Assembly: GCA_033439685.1 (NCBI GenBank)
Contig: JAUEDM010000002.1
Span: forward strand, 3,224,001-3,288,000
DNA: 64,000 nucleotides
From: Apodospora peruviana
Lineage: Eukaryota; Ascomycota; Sordariomycetes; Sordariales; Lasiosphaeriaceae
Reading direction: 5' to 3'
How positions within the stretch are numbered: position 1 is the stretch's first letter; the number at the start of each line of letters is the position of its first letter. Made by a program: the position numbers and the translations under genes. Shown one piece after another: positions 11,741 to 22,852 of the stretch. A model generated the notes under the pieces. That model did no database searches. It worked only from the letters and a program-made list of their open reading frames with translations, and was not told the DNA's origin.

Positions 11741-14194
11741 ATGGATTCTCGAATGGACGAAGAAGGCCACTCCAGGCCAGAGGACAGGCTCCTCCGTCCC
11801 GATGGTGATACAAAAAGAGAAGATTCTTCACAGCAGCGCAACTTCAGCTGGAGGGGTTCTTCCTGGCGAAAGCCCGTCTACTTCGTCCTCGGTTCACTTC
11901 TTTTCATTATTTTGTTACACCGAACAGCCGGATTCGTGAGTCTTACAGCTTTCGCAAAATGGCCCATGACAACATGGCCGTCTGACGGACATCTCGGGGA
12001 CCGGTACCTCGTTGGCGTAGGAAAAGCAGATATCACTGGCCCCGTGGTTGAGATCAACTTCATGGGCTATGCAGACCCGAAGCAGCTGGGCACGGGTCTG
12101 CGGCAGCGGCTCTATTCTCGAGCTTTCATCGTCGGAGACCTGGACCGTCCAGACAACCGGTTTGTCTACCTAGTTTTGGACACCCAGTCCGGCGATACCG
12201 CCGTTCGGTATGGTATCATCAACACCCTGAGGGATCTGGGGCCTGAATACGCAGCCTACGGCCACGACAACATTGCCGTGACGGGGACGCATTCGCACGC
12301 CGGTCCTGCGGGGTGGCTGAACTACTTACTTCCCCAGATCACCAGCAAGGGGTTCGACCACCAAGGGTACCGTGCTATTGTGGACGGGGCGGTCCTGTCT
12401 ATCCGCCGCGCACACGAGAGCCTGCAGCCGGGGTACCTGAGCATCGGCACCACCAAAGTCCACGGCGCCAACATCAACCGCAGTCTGTTCGCCTATCTCG
12501 CAAACCCGCAGGAGGAGCGCGCGAGGTACAACATCAGCGCCGAGGACGACGGGTCCGTAGAGAAGGACATGACCATGCTCCGGTTCCGGCGTGCGTCGGA
12601 TAAGAAGAACATCGGCGTGCTGACCTGGTTTCCTACTCATGGCACGTCCCTCTTAGGCAACAACACACTGGTGGCCGGGGATAACAAGGGCGTCGCCGCC
12701 TACTTATTTGAGAAGGGCATGCGCAGTTACCCCACGGCAGCAGACGATTTTGTGGCCGCCTTCTCCCAGGCTAACGTGGGTGACACAAGTCCCAATGTTC
12801 TCGGGGCATGGTGTGAGGACGGCACCGGGCAGATGTGCAGCTTTGAGAATAGCACTTGTAGTGACGGCAAATCCCAGGCGTGCCATGCACGTGGTCCTTT
12901 TTTCAGAGCCGACGACAGCGGAGCAAAGTCGTGCTTCGAGGTTGGCAGACGTCAATTCGAGCCTGCGTGGGCATTATACGAGCGCCTCGATTACGATGGG
13001 ACGCCTGTCCGAGGCGCTTGGGTCAAGTCCTTCCACATATTCCACAACATGTCCGGATTTTCCTTCCGTCTGCACAATGGCTCCGAGGCGCGCACATGCC
13101 CGGCAGCTTTGGGATATTCGTTCGCGGCGGGCACCTCGGACGGGCCCGGCGCGTTCGATTTTACGCAGCACGACGGGAACGAGAATACCACATCCCCGGT
13201 GTGGCGAGTGGTCTCGCGTCTGCTCAAGGAGCCTACCGATGCGCAGCGGGCGTGTCACAGCCCCAAACCGATATTGATGGATGTCGGGGAGATGTATAGC
13301 CCGTACCAATGGACGCCTAACGTCGTGGATGTGCAGGCCTTCCGGGTCGGCCAGCTCATGATCATTGTCAGCCCGGGTGAAGCCACCACCATGGCAGGGC
13401 GGCGGTGGAAGGAGGCTGTCCGAGATGCCTCTGCTGAGTTATTCAAAGGCGACAAAGTAGTGCCTACCTCTGTCTTTGGGTTTTGCTCTACCCGAGTGGC
13501 GGGGGCGTCGGTGGAATCGCCGGTCGTTGTCCTCGGCGGACCGGCAAACAGTTACACCCACTACATCACCACGGAGGAAGAGTACGCAATTCAGCGGTAC
13601 GAGGGCGCGTCGACTCTGTACGGACCGCACACCCTTGCTGCGTACATCAACGTCACCCTCTCATTCCTGCCGTACCTGAGCAGCAGCAACAGCGGTGTTG
13701 ATACTACTCCACCTAGTCACAAAGGCGGTCCGTTCCCACCGGATAATTCCAACAGGTCATTGTCGTTCGTGCCCGGTGTGGTTCGCGACGGCACGCCATT
13801 GTTCAAATTATTTGGCCAGGCTCTGGTTGATGTCGAGAAGGTGTACAGGAGGGGCCAGGGTGAGCTACCACGGGTGGTCTTTGTGGGTGCTAACCCGAGA
13901 AACGATTTAAAACTGGAGGGCACTTATGCCCAGGTGGAGAAGATGGATGCCACCGGGTTGGGACAAGTCTGGCATGTGGTCAGGGATGATGGCGACTGGG
14001 ATTTGGTGTTTAAATGGAGGAGGACGAGTGAGGTGATGGGTACGAGTGAGGTCGAGATTGTCTGGGAGATTGGGGTCGATGGGTTAGAGGTGGAGGTTGG
14101 GTTGTATAGGTTCCGGTATTTTGGGGACGCGAAGGGGTTGATGGGAAAGGTGGTTCCGTTTGAGGGTGTTAGCAGTGTTTTTACTTTGTTGTGA
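11741..14194 (+). CDS. Neutral/alkaline ceramidase, membrane-anchored
   Basis: Hydrolyses ceramide to sphingosine and fatty acid, so it takes part in sphingolipid turnover. A single exon gives 817 residues. The frame is open upstream, but the first ATG is at 11741 (MDSRMDEEGH). A charged N-terminus is followed by one hydrophobic segment (about residues 45-62, YFVLGSLLFIILLH), which suggests a type II signal anchor with a lumenal or extracellular catalytic domain. Active-site features are intact: zinc-binding THSHAGP (His184, His186), THGTS (His300) and the catalytic serine in NVGDTSPN (Ser350). N-glycosylation sequons are present. The C-terminal Ig-like region follows from about 680. No intron was found or needed. 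Length and motifs match the family well. Confidence 0.95.
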   Translation: MDSRMDEEGHSRPEDRLLRPDGDTKREDSSQQRNFSWRGSSWRKPVYFVLGSLLFIILLHRTAGFVSLTAFAKWPMTTWPSDGHLGDRYLVGVGKADITGPVVEINFMGYADPKQLGTGLRQRLYSRAFIVGDLDRPDNRFVYLVLDTQSGDTAVRYGIINTLRDLGPEYAAYGHDNIAVTGTHSHAGPAGWLNYLLPQITSKGFDHQGYRAIVDGAVLSIRRAHESLQPGYLSIGTTKVHGANINRSLFAYLANPQEERARYNISAEDDGSVEKDMTMLRFRRASDKKNIGVLTWFPTHGTSLLGNNTLVAGDNKGVAAYLFEKGMRSYPTAADDFVAAFSQANVGDTSPNVLGAWCEDGTGQMCSFENSTCSDGKSQACHARGPFFRADDSGAKSCFEVGRRQFEPAWALYERLDYDGTPVRGAWVKSFHIFHNMSGFSFRLHNGSEARTCPAALGYSFAAGTSDGPGAFDFTQHDGNENTTSPVWRVVSRLLKEPTDAQRACHSPKPILMDVGEMYSPYQWTPNVVDVQAFRVGQLMIIVSPGEATTMAGRRWKEAVRDASAELFKGDKVVPTSVFGFCSTRVAGASVESPVVVLGGPANSYTHYITTEEEYAIQRYEGASTLYGPHTLAAYINVTLSFLPYLSSSNSGVDTTPPSHKGGPFPPDNSNRSLSFVPGVVRDGTPLFKLFGQALVDVEKVYRRGQGELPRVVFVGANPRNDLKLEGTYAQVEKMDATGLGQVWHVVRDDGDWDLVFKWRRTSEVMGTSEVEIVWEIGVDGLEVEVGLYRFRYFGDAKGLMGKVVPFEGVSSVFTLL

Positions 14195-14867
14195 TATATG
14201 TACCTAAGGTATATTACTGTCAGTGATGGAGTAGACGGCCATGAAGGTGGAAAGGTCAAATTGATACCCCTCGGTAAATGTCTGGCTTTAGAGGCTATTG
14301 GAGCTTTTTGTATCTTGGTATTTATTGGATTTCAACTAGGGGTAGTTTTGCGAAAGATGAGAAACCTCTTATGGGCATCTCTCTTGAAAGGTACAGTCGA
14401 GTACTATAGAGGTATTCCCGTCCCCAGCTCTGTCAACCCCGCCGTGCCCAGCCGCCCACCCAATAACGCTGTTCGAGAAGATGGCGGAGGATCGACCCCA
14501 CTGGATTGAGAAAGTGGACTGACATTCTTAGGAGTCAGCGGTAAAGTGGCCAGAGCAATAACACCGTAACCATCAACATGATAATTTTTTCCTTCAAACA
14601 GCTATACTCTCCATCGTATAATTCTTCTTTCAGTCTATAATTCTAACTGTCGTAGTACTGCTGAAATTGAACACCTCCTGAAACGTTTTCTGTCCTTCAA
14701 GCAGTGTCACCTCGGACTTGAATGAAAACGACGTCATATATAAGAGAGCCCATCTGACCCGTCCTGCATCCCAACTTCAGCAATTGAAACCTAGTCGTCA
14801 CATGTTGGGATCCCAAAAAGGTCTCCTCGGAATCAACCGCATATTAAGAAAATAAAACTCGAGGAAA
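14195..14867. other. Intergenic: ceramidase 3' end and kelch gene promoter
   Basis: No coding potential recognised. The frame 14198-14509 + is a low-quality open frame immediately after the ceramidase stop. A sequence atataaga at about 14737-14744 could serve as a TATA element for the kelch gene. Confidence 0.5.
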
Positions 14868-16597
14868 ATGGAGTCGTTCAAACTACTAAAGCGTCGGACA
14901 ACCAAACTGCTGGAGTCGTTGCCGCAGTCCCTCCCGGCGATGCCGTCCCTCCCCAGCGGTCTCAGCAGCAGCACCGGCGCGAGCATGAAGGGCACCTGGG
15001 AAAAGATATCGGTCCCGCCACTCCCACGGTCTTCGCACTCAGTCGACATCGTCGCCGGCACAGTCTACATCTTTGGTGGCGAGGTCGAGCCACGCAAGCC
15101 CGTCGACAATGACATGCACGCCATCACGCTGCCGTCGAGCGGCGCCCAAGCAGACTACTACGCCATCAGGGCAAAGCCTGCACGACGCCAAACGAAACGT
15201 GACCCAGAAGACCCTGAGGGAAAGGGCAAAAGCCCGGCGGCCACAGACCCCGACAACAAGCTCAGCGACGATGTCGTCGTTCCGGCGCCGCGAGTCGGCC
15301 ACGCCACCGCCGTCATCGGCCACCGCATCTTCCTCTTTGGCGGTCGCGGCGGTCCCGACATGACTCCCCTCGACGAGGGCGGACGCGTCTGGGTCTTTGA
15401 CACACGCACGCACCAGTGGACCTTTCTCGACCCTGTTTACCCTGGATCCACGGCCACCGTGTCCGTCCCCGAGCCCCGGAGCTACCACTCGGCCGTCGCC
15501 ACCGACAAACCCAAAGACTTTGCGCCACACCCTCACCACCACAGCCACCACCACCTCCACCAGCCATCACTGCCAACAGCAGCCGGCGTGGGCGAACACA
15601 TCAAACACCTAACTAACGCTGACAGTTGGCGCGACTGGGCCCGCGGCGACTCCGACGAGGTAGGCATCCCGCAGCGCCCCATGGTCGGGGCTGTTACCGA
15701 GCGCGCCACTGACGTCGACGCCGACGGCTACGGTACCTTCATCATCCACGGCGGCTGTCTCGCGAGCGGCTCTCGCGGCTCCGACGTCTGGGCCTTTGAC
15801 GTCCGCAGCAGGGTGTGGCAACGCCTGCCAGACGCACCGGGCAATCCCCGCGGCGGCACCGCGCTCGCGCTCAGCCACAGCCGGCTCTACCGCTTCGGAG
15901 GATTCGACGGGAAGACCGAACAAGGCGGCCAGATGGACTACCTCGAGCTTTCCCTAGAGACTTTTGATGACGGATTCAGCGGCGGCGAGCAGGAGGTTTC
16001 TGTTTCTTCGCGTGGCGGCGGGTGGCAGAGCCTGCTCCAGGGCAAAGAGAACGTAGGCTACAAGGAGGTGGACCCGGCCGAGGTTCCCTTGGCTTCCCAT
16101 CACCACAGCCGCGAGGAAGAGGATGTGTGGCCCGGTGCACGTAGTGTGGCGGCCATGGGGGCGGTTACTGTTGGTGGCGGGCGCGAGTACCTCGTTCTTA
16201 TAATGGGAGAGCGTGATCCGTCGAACGACGGACACAATGCCGCGGGCAAGTTCTGGGATGATGTCTGGACGTTTCAGGTGTCCGCGCAGGGCGGCACGGC
16301 GGCCAGTTTGACTGATAACTTGCTCAAGACTGTGGGAAGGAAGACTGGTGAGGGGAAATGGTATGTTCGATCTCTCTTCTCATTATTTTATGGTCACTAA
16401 CAAAGTCGATCAGGACGAAAGTTGAGATGGGTCCACATGATGACGAGGATGATGCGTCCGTTGAAGGCCCAGGCCCAAGGGGCTGGATTGCGAGCGGGAC
16501 CATGGGTGAACTGGAAGGGAACGGAATTGTCATTTGGGGCGGGCTGAATGCTGAAAATCATAGACTTGGGGACGGATGGATTCTTCGGCTGGGTTAA
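14868..16597 (+). CDS. Kelch-repeat (beta-propeller) protein
   Basis: Predicted galactose-oxidase-like beta-propeller scaffold; its partners are unknown. Exon 1 (14868-16360) and exon 2 (16414-16597) are joined across a 53-bp intron (GTATGT, branch CACTAAC, acceptor TCAG) that splits a Trp codon, giving 558 residues. Kelch blades are visible as RSSHSVDIVAGTVYIFGGE, RVGHATAVIGHRIFLFGGR, RSYHSAV, GYGTFIIHGGC, GGTALALSHSRLYRFGGFDG and a final IVIWGGLNAENHRLGDGW. A histidine-rich insertion (about residues 222-234, HPHHHSHHHLHQP) interrupts the propeller. Without exon 2 the last blade would be lost, which supports the intron. No catalytic residues of galactose oxidase were recognised, so an interaction role is more likely than an enzymatic one. 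Confidence 0.85.
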
Positions 16598-17095
16598 AAT
16601 TCTGTTATACTTACCTTATGACTGACGAGCATTGATCGCGGTTATGATCGAGGGAAAAGCAGGGTATTGGTTTCTTAGGTATGGCGTACCTAGCTGAGTT
16701 TTGAGATTCGGTTCGACCTTTGGCCTGCGGAGGTGGAAAGGATCAATAAAAACACCTTCATATATTTTACATGGGTAACGAGCTGCTTTTGATAGGCGTC
16801 AGTTTTGCTTTCCTGTTGAAATAGGTAGCGATACCACTGCCCCGGTCAATCATATCCATCACTCCCTAATAGGTAGGTAGCTATCTTCAGCAATAACTTA
16901 TGGTCTTTGTCGTGTTTGTACAGCTCCCTCCCTCTCTTCTATGTGGATCTTGTTTCACCCCCACCCAGGGTCTCGTCTTGGCCTGTCTGTCTGTCTGCCT
17001 GTCCCAGCTAGAAAATATGTAAATGCCAACGAACAGAACACAAGTGAGAGGTTGTCATCAGGGTTCGGATTAATGAAAAAAAAAGGACTTTAGAT
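16598..17095. other. Intergenic between convergent genes
   Basis: 3' regions of the kelch gene (+) and the complex I 24-kDa gene (-). Contains TAGGTAGGTAG-type short motifs near 16873 and a CTGT repeat near 16984. No genes seen. Confidence 0.6.
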
Positions 17096-18001
17096 CTACA
17101 AATCCGATCTCGTCGTCTCGGTTCCCCACGGCTCGCTCGTCAGATTCGTCAAGCCCTTGCTGTTCTCACACGTATGCCTTCCGCTCAGCGGTCCGGGTGC
17201 AGGCACCTTGTCCTTATTGCTCGGGTCCGTCACGCTTTCTTTCAGCGCCGTGAGGAGTGACTTGGTTGTCTCAGGCGTCAGGTCCTCGTAGTAGTCGTCG
17301 TTGATCTGGACCATGGGCGCGTTGACGCACGCGCCGAGGCACTCGACCTCGATAAACGTAAAGAGGCCGTCTGGAGTCGTCTCGCCCTGCTTGATGCCCA
17401 GGTGTTCTTTGATTGCCTTGACGATCACGTCGCTGCCGCAGCCGCCGAGCTGGCAGGGTGTCTTGGCCAGAGTTAGCTTCCAAAATAAGATCGATTGAGG
17501 AAGCCAAAAACAAAACACGTACCGTTGTGCATGCCTGGACGTGGAACTTGCCCACCGGCGTCCGGTTGTACATGGTGTAGAAGGAGGCGACCTCGTAGAC
17601 GCGCATCGGGGGCATCTCAAGGATGCGGGCGACTTCGTTCATGACGCTGATGCTGGTGAAGCCATGCTGCCGCTGGCCGATGTCCAGCAGCGGCATGACG
17701 GCGGCCTTCTTGTATTGCGGCGGATAGCGCTTGAGCACCTCGGCGATAATCTTCTCGTTGGACTCTGTGAACTTGAAGGGAATATCGGGATTATTATCGG
17801 GCGTGTTGCGGTGCTGAATCGAGGTAACATGGTTAGAGGAGCGCGATTGGCATGTATACAGTGAAATGGACGTACCACCATGAGGGTGTCGCTCTGCTTC
17901 CTCGCGGCAACCGAGAACGCCCGGGTCTGGGTGGGCCGTAATGCCCGGCATGCTGACCGGACGGCCGTCCGCATGAACAGCGGTGTGAGTGTGCTCGCCA
18001 T
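17096..18001 (-). CDS. NADH:ubiquinone oxidoreductase 24 kDa subunit, mitochondrial
   Basis: Peripheral-arm subunit of respiratory complex I (NDUFV2/NuoE family), carrying the [2Fe-2S] cluster N1a near the NADH/FMN site. Three exons, 18001-17876, 17813-17523 and 17461-17096, with introns of 62 and 61 bp, all phase 0, give 260 residues. The first 30-40 residues (MASTLTPLFMRTAVRSACRA) are basic and lack acidic residues, as expected for a mitochondrial presequence. Cluster ligands are intact: Cys137 and Cys142 (CTTTPC, formed across the second splice junction) and Cys180 and Cys184 (CLGAC). Neighbouring signatures FYTMYNRTPVGK and LGGCGSD fit the family. The join of the ligand motif across the intron strongly supports the model. 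Confidence 0.96.
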
Positions 18002-19412
18002 GGCTGCCGCGTAGGTTGTCGAGCAATGGCAGAGTCAATTGGGGGCGGGTTAGCGGGCAGACGTCGTCGATAGCTTCGACGACGAAGCGGACGTTGCAGC
18101 ACGGACAATTCGCAGCTTCGGGACCTTGCCCTGACAAATCCGCCTGATTGATTGGCTGGCGCCGCCGCCAAGGAGATCAATACGGGGTTATGCATTTATA
18201 CGTATCTGCCAAGGAAACAACGAAGCTGCAAGCCACCGTGGTAGGGGTTACCTACCTTGCCTAACAGTTCACCCTACGGAGTCAGCTCATCATACATCGT
18301 CTTTCTAAACTTGAGGAAAATACTACATTCCGCAATCTCATCCTGATGAACGTTATCGGATGGCGCTAATATCTTCCATATTATTCCAAGCCATAGGAAT
18401 AGACTCGCACTATATCGTTCAATGGAGCCACCGACTGACCAGTGTTCTGGTATCCAGGTTCGGGGAGCTCGAGCGTCGCTTCTGCTTCCAATCCCACATC
18501 AACAGTCCATGTGCAACCCGGCATCACGCCTGAAAATTCATTTCAGCCCGGCGGCCTCGATACTCGAATGCCGCCATTTACGTCTCTTTCTCCGCTTCTC
18601 CGATATTCACTTCATCTTTCCAAATTGGTCAGATGGCTCTTGCTGCTCTATGTGCGACCTTCCCGTCCCTTGGGTTAACGTGAGCAATGCTCGGAATCCG
18701 GGTTATCCATCGCTTGTTTATCTCTGTGATCACAATGGCATGAAGAGTTGGTCTCGCCAGCGTTGACAGCTCGGCTTGTTCATGCCGGTGTATATATGTC
18801 TGTTCTGGTTGGTGGCAATTTCATGCTCCTCTGCCAGCTTCGAGGCGCGCCTTGCCTGGCCTTGCATTGATCGACAACCATGCCGATTCCCCTATAAACG
18901 AGACTGGCTGCCGTTTATCTCTTCCCGGCTCAAATGGAACCTCTTCCGTCTTGTCCTTTATATCACCTTCAAGCTCGCTGGGTATTGGCTTGGTTCGGGT
19001 ACCATGACATGAATGGCCCCCGGCTAATGCCTAAAGTAATGGCCACAAGGCGGACGCGGCATTGATGTTGGCGAGCGCCAGCCCGCGTCGAAGGCCCAGT
19101 CTATGTCCTGCAAAGCTCAGGGCAATATACACGCCAGTCTATCTGAGTAGATTGAGGGCGTCTTCAAAGTCCGGGGCCCCGCCATGTCAGACTACCGACC
19201 CTGCACGCCACCAGTCGGCACTGCATCGAAGCCCAATCCGGTTGTCACGAGCGTCCGTGGAAGCAGGCTTGGACTCATAGCCAATATACGCAATGGTCTT
19301 GACTTGTCCAGGATTGAGGGATTCGGTGCGTTTCTCGGACGAGCAAGCAAGCGACTTCGGGAAGGGTACCAAGGCGCCGTTCCTCAACCAGTTCAATCCC
19401 CCCTTTTTTGTG
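18002..19412. other. Divergent intergenic region, AA9 gene promoter
   Basis: About 1.4 kb without a credible gene between the complex I subunit (-) and the AA9 gene (+). Frames such as 18422-18766 + are cysteine- and serine-rich noise. CCGGGG (19171-19176) and its complement CCCCGG (19017-19022) match the SYGGRG consensus bound by the carbon catabolite repressor CreA/CRE1. This would suit a cellulase-type gene, but the consensus is short and occurs often by chance. Confidence 0.45.
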
Positions 19413-19420
19413 TATAAATA
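19413..19420 (+). promoter_or_regulatory. TATA box of the AA9 gene
   Basis: TATAAATA lies 97 bases upstream of the AA9 start codon, within an otherwise GC-rich context. The position leaves a leader of about 60-70 bases. Strong TATA elements are typical of highly inducible secreted-enzyme genes in these fungi. Confidence 0.65.
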
Positions 19421-19516
19421 GGGAGGCCATGGAACGCCAACCCATCCATCACTCAGTACCACATCAAGTGTCAGTCCGGACTCCTATCCCATCGAGATCT
19501 TGACAGACTTGCCAAC

Positions 19517-20318
19517 ATGAAGTTCTCTCTGGCATCCTTGTTGACATGCGGTTTGGCCGTCGAAGCCCATACAATCTTCCAGGTGAGTGTTACCCTGGCG
19601 TAGGACATATGGGAATGGGATGCGATGACTGATTTGCTCGCAGAAAGTCTCTGTCAATGGCAAAGACAATGGCCAACTTACCGGAATTCGGGCGCCCAAC
19701 AACAACAACCCGGTACAGGATGTCTCAAGCAGCAACATGGCCTGCGGCGCCCCTGGCACCAAGTCCGGGACAGTCCTTTCAATCGCTCCCGGTGATAGGG
19801 TCGGCGCATTCTGGGGTCATGTAATCGGTGGTGCGCAGTTCGCCAACGACGTGGACAACCCGATCGCCAAGTCGCACAAGGGTCCCGTGATGGCGTACCT
19901 GGCCAAGGTCGACAACGCTGCGTCGACTGGCACGAGCGGGCTCAAGTGGTTCAAGGTTTGGGAGGATGGTTTCGACACCAGCAGCCGGAAGTGGGGAGTC
20001 GACAACATGATGTCCAATAACGGGTGGACTTACTTCAACATGCCCCAATGCATTGCTGCGGGGCAGTATCTCCTGCGCATGGAGATCATCGCCTTGCACT
20101 CGGCCAAGAACGCTGGACAGGCGCAGTTCTACCAGTCGTGCGCCCAGATCAACGTGTCCGGCTCTGGCTCGTTCACGTCGTCGTCGACTGTCAGCTTCCC
20201 AGGCGCGTACAGCGCCAACGACCCCGGCATCAAGATCAACATCTACGGAGCCAAGGGCCAGCCAGATATGGATGGCAAGCCGTACAGTGTCCCGGGACCG
20301 AAACCGATTTCGTGCTAA
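19517..20318 (+). CDS. AA9 lytic polysaccharide monooxygenase (former GH61), secreted
   Basis: Copper enzyme that oxidatively cleaves cellulose or related beta-glucans outside the cell. Exon 1 (19517-19582) and exon 2 (19644-20318) with a 61-bp phase-0 intron (GTGAGT ... CGCAG) give 246 residues. The signal peptide MKFSLASLLTCGLAVEA is followed directly by His18, the N-terminal histidine of the mature protein and first ligand of the copper histidine brace. The second ligand is likely His81 (FWGHVIGG) and the axial tyrosine Tyr185 (QFYQSCAQINV). The end PGPKPISC carries a C-terminal Cys. There is no carbohydrate-binding module or linker, so this is a single-domain form. Substrate and C1/C4 regioselectivity cannot be read from the sequence. 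An upstream TATA box suggests inducible expression. Confidence 0.95.
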
Positions 20319-21900
20319 GGGGGGCGGGCTCGGCCGGCGGAAACGTCGTCAGGGTTAGATTCGTTGCAACATCATTTCCGGTGCATGGAGCCGGTCGGTC
20401 ATAGCTGCAGGTATATAGGTAGACAGCGAAGCTATCGTGGCTGCGGAGCAGTGGCGTTTAATGACAGCCTTTTTGATGTGAATCGTTTCCGCTTTCGCGA
20501 TTGGTGAATTTTGGAGCGAGGCCGGGAACCCCACATCGTGGTGGTCTCTGGAAGTTCCGGAAGGGCAATGGTCCATGGGGCATGGGAAGCTTTGTGGGCA
20601 CCTCGATTTGGGGGCGAGCTACATACCAGGCATGTGAACAGGGTTGAAGAGTGGATAAACTTGAACGCCGGACAGTCGCGGACAATAGCGAGCGCGCTTA
20701 CGCTCAGGGTAAGCTACTGTAAAGCAATTAGCAAAGCGTGGACATGCAAAAAACAAGCACTCAGGAATGGTGGATGGCGAGGATGGCTAGTCAGGAATCT
20801 CGGTACTTGTCGGATGGATCGAGAACGATTTCCTGTGCTCGGATGGTCAAACAAAAACTGTGTACGTCCTGCATGGCGCTCATGTAATAACGCCGTGAAT
20901 GCCACACCGCATCCCAAAGAAAAGTAAAGTTTGGCAAATCTGTCAGGTACACACACGGCTTGATGTGGGTTCCATGCGAGGTTTTGTCAGTTGTGCAAGT
21001 CTTTCCATGTAGAGTAATTGATGGGAATTACTCATCCACAACGCTCGGTCTCGAGTCTCCATCATGAAGCTCCCGGGCCGGGGCGCGACTGTGCCCCACC
21101 TTCGTCACCTAAACAACGCAAGTCGTCGCAGCCGTGACGTTGCTCAGTTTAAACGCATACGGGAGCGGTATTACCATATTATGGTGATCAAAAGGTCAGT
21201 CTCGCAAGTTGCTGTGTGTCTGTCTGCATGTTTGCGGCAGCTTTGAGCCTATCTGTTATCTCTTCCGAACTTCATCCGTTGTCCGGAAGCAGGAAGAGTC
21301 GTATTCACTCACATCAGCAGCTGGCGATGATTATGAGTATATTCTTCAATTCAACAAGTGTCAGCTGTAGGTAAGCTGTACTGTTTGTTTTCTTTCTCTT
21401 ATCAAAGATATCACTCCCGGCGATTTCCGTGAACGGTGGCAGTTCCCACAGCGGCAGATTGAGGAATCGCGAGTCGTGCCTTTTGCCCTCCACATCAATA
21501 CCTGGTACCATGGCGCATTCCCCACATGGGAAATGGAGTGGAAAGATGGGATGCCATCCCACCTGCGTGAGAGGCGTTCGCTGGGCGTGGCTTGGCTGCT
21601 TGCTTGGCTTTGAAGTGGGAGTCGTTGACGCACTGACAATGTTCCCTGTCACACGCTCAGTCGCGCCTCTCGCCATCCACAGACCACGGCTCATGCAGGG
21701 CACGCCGCAGAGGTGAAAGTGGTCCAGTGGCAGTGGTTCTGGCGGCGGGCAGGTGGGCGGGAAACCATCGCCCACATGAGATCCCTTTGCCCTTGCCGGC
21801 TTTGGAAGCAACATCGGTCATTCGGTTGCGGCAGTCGCAATAGGAAATTCTAAATCGCGCATCCCGTCACTGAGGCAAGCAAACCCTGCCGCCGCTCTTC
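20319..21900. other. Intergenic region
   Basis: About 1.6 kb without recognisable genes. Overlapping frames on both strands (for example 20511-20927 + and 21314-21814 -) show no domain, signal peptide or membrane pattern. Confidence 0.55.
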
Positions 21901-22315
21901 CGGCGGTGGCCAAGCTTTTCACCTTCTCTGTCTGCCCCTGCTGCCCTGTCGGTCGGCCCAAGCTCCACTTGCTTTGCATTTTGTTTATTCTTCCCGCTCC
22001 CGCCCGTTTTGTTTCGATCTCTCTTTCTCTTCCTCCCTTTTCCTACTCTTCAACCTCACTTGACTGTCAAGTCCGATACCCTAGACACAAGGAAGATTTG
22101 CCCTCGATTCATATCTCCAACAAATCCTTCTCCATCTACCTCGTCTCGTGTTGTTCGCCAAATCCTACACAGCTTCCCCCAATCGAATCGACCTACAGAA
22201 CCCCTCTCAATCTCTCGACTAATACCTACCTGCTTTTCTTGGCGATTTACAGCCAAGACACATCGAGCTTTGACTCTATTTTGATCGCACGTCACCCGCC
22301 TCTTCACACAGATCT
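21901..22315 (+). promoter_or_regulatory. CT-rich promoter/leader of the small membrane protein gene
   Basis: A strongly pyrimidine-biased plus strand (runs such as tctctctttctcttcctccctttt near 22017) resembles the CT-rich transcription-start regions of well-expressed fungal genes. It probably forms the first, non-coding exon of the gene whose ORF starts at 22664. Confidence 0.4.
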
Positions 22316-22647
22316 GTAAGCAAACAACCCTTCTATAGCACTCAATTGATCGGCTTTTGGGCGTCTCTTTCGTTCCAAGAGGCCTATTTGGGAAAATTTA
22401 CGGTTTCATGGCATGATCTCGTCATTCTCGTGAAAACCGGCGTCGGATGGCGCGGCTGCATGTGAAGCTGGGCACTCAAGTGGCGTCGCAAGGTGGTGCT
22501 GGTCGCAACTAAGCTCATATTTCCGGGTCACCGTTCTCAATTGACCTCTGTCGCACGCATCATCGTGTTATTTGAGACCTGGTTTCACTCGAAATTTTGC
22601 GCATACCCAATTGCCTCATTAAAATAACGCACGCTGACACCCACCAG
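22316..22647 (+). other. Predicted 5' UTR intron
   Basis: A GTAAGC donor at 22316 and a CACCAG acceptor ending at 22647, preceded by a GCTGAC branch-like sequence near 22633, define a 332-bp intron that ends 16 bases before the ATG at 22664. This is inferred from sequence signals only. RNA evidence is needed. Confidence 0.35.
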
Positions 22648-22663
22648 CTTCACATACCTCAAA

Positions 22664-22852
22664 ATGCCTGCTATCACCCCTGCTCTCGTCGCTCGCGACA
22701 GCTTCTCCCACATCGCCAAGCGGAATTGGGCATCACAGGAGGCCGGTGTGATTGTCGTCTTCTGCATCGTCTTCGTTGTTGCCGTCGGTCTTATCGCGCT
22801 CTTCATCTCCAAGAAGCTTAGCGCTCGCAAGGCGGCGAAGCAATCCTCCTAA
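22664..22852 (+). CDS. Small single-pass membrane protein (62 residues)
   Basis: Function unknown. The protein is MPAITPALVARDSF..., with one clear transmembrane helix at about residues 28-49 (GVIVVFCIVFVVAVGLIALF) followed by a basic tail (KKLSARKAAKQSS), which predicts a cytosolic C-terminus. I recall similar tiny proteins in other sordariomycetes, but that was not checked. Support for being real: a clean helix with charge asymmetry, an ATG preceded by CAAA, codon use rich in C-ending codons, and a promoter-like CT-rich region with a plausible leader intron upstream. A chance ORF of this composition is unlikely but possible. Confidence 0.7.
   Translation: MPAITPALVARDSFSHIAKRNWASQEAGVIVVFCIVFVVAVGLIALFISKKLSARKAAKQSS

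Noticed and set aside
18422..19012. Two short plus frames upstream of the AA9 gene
   Set aside because: Composition rich in Cys/Ser/Leu without domain or signal peptide. More likely promoter DNA.
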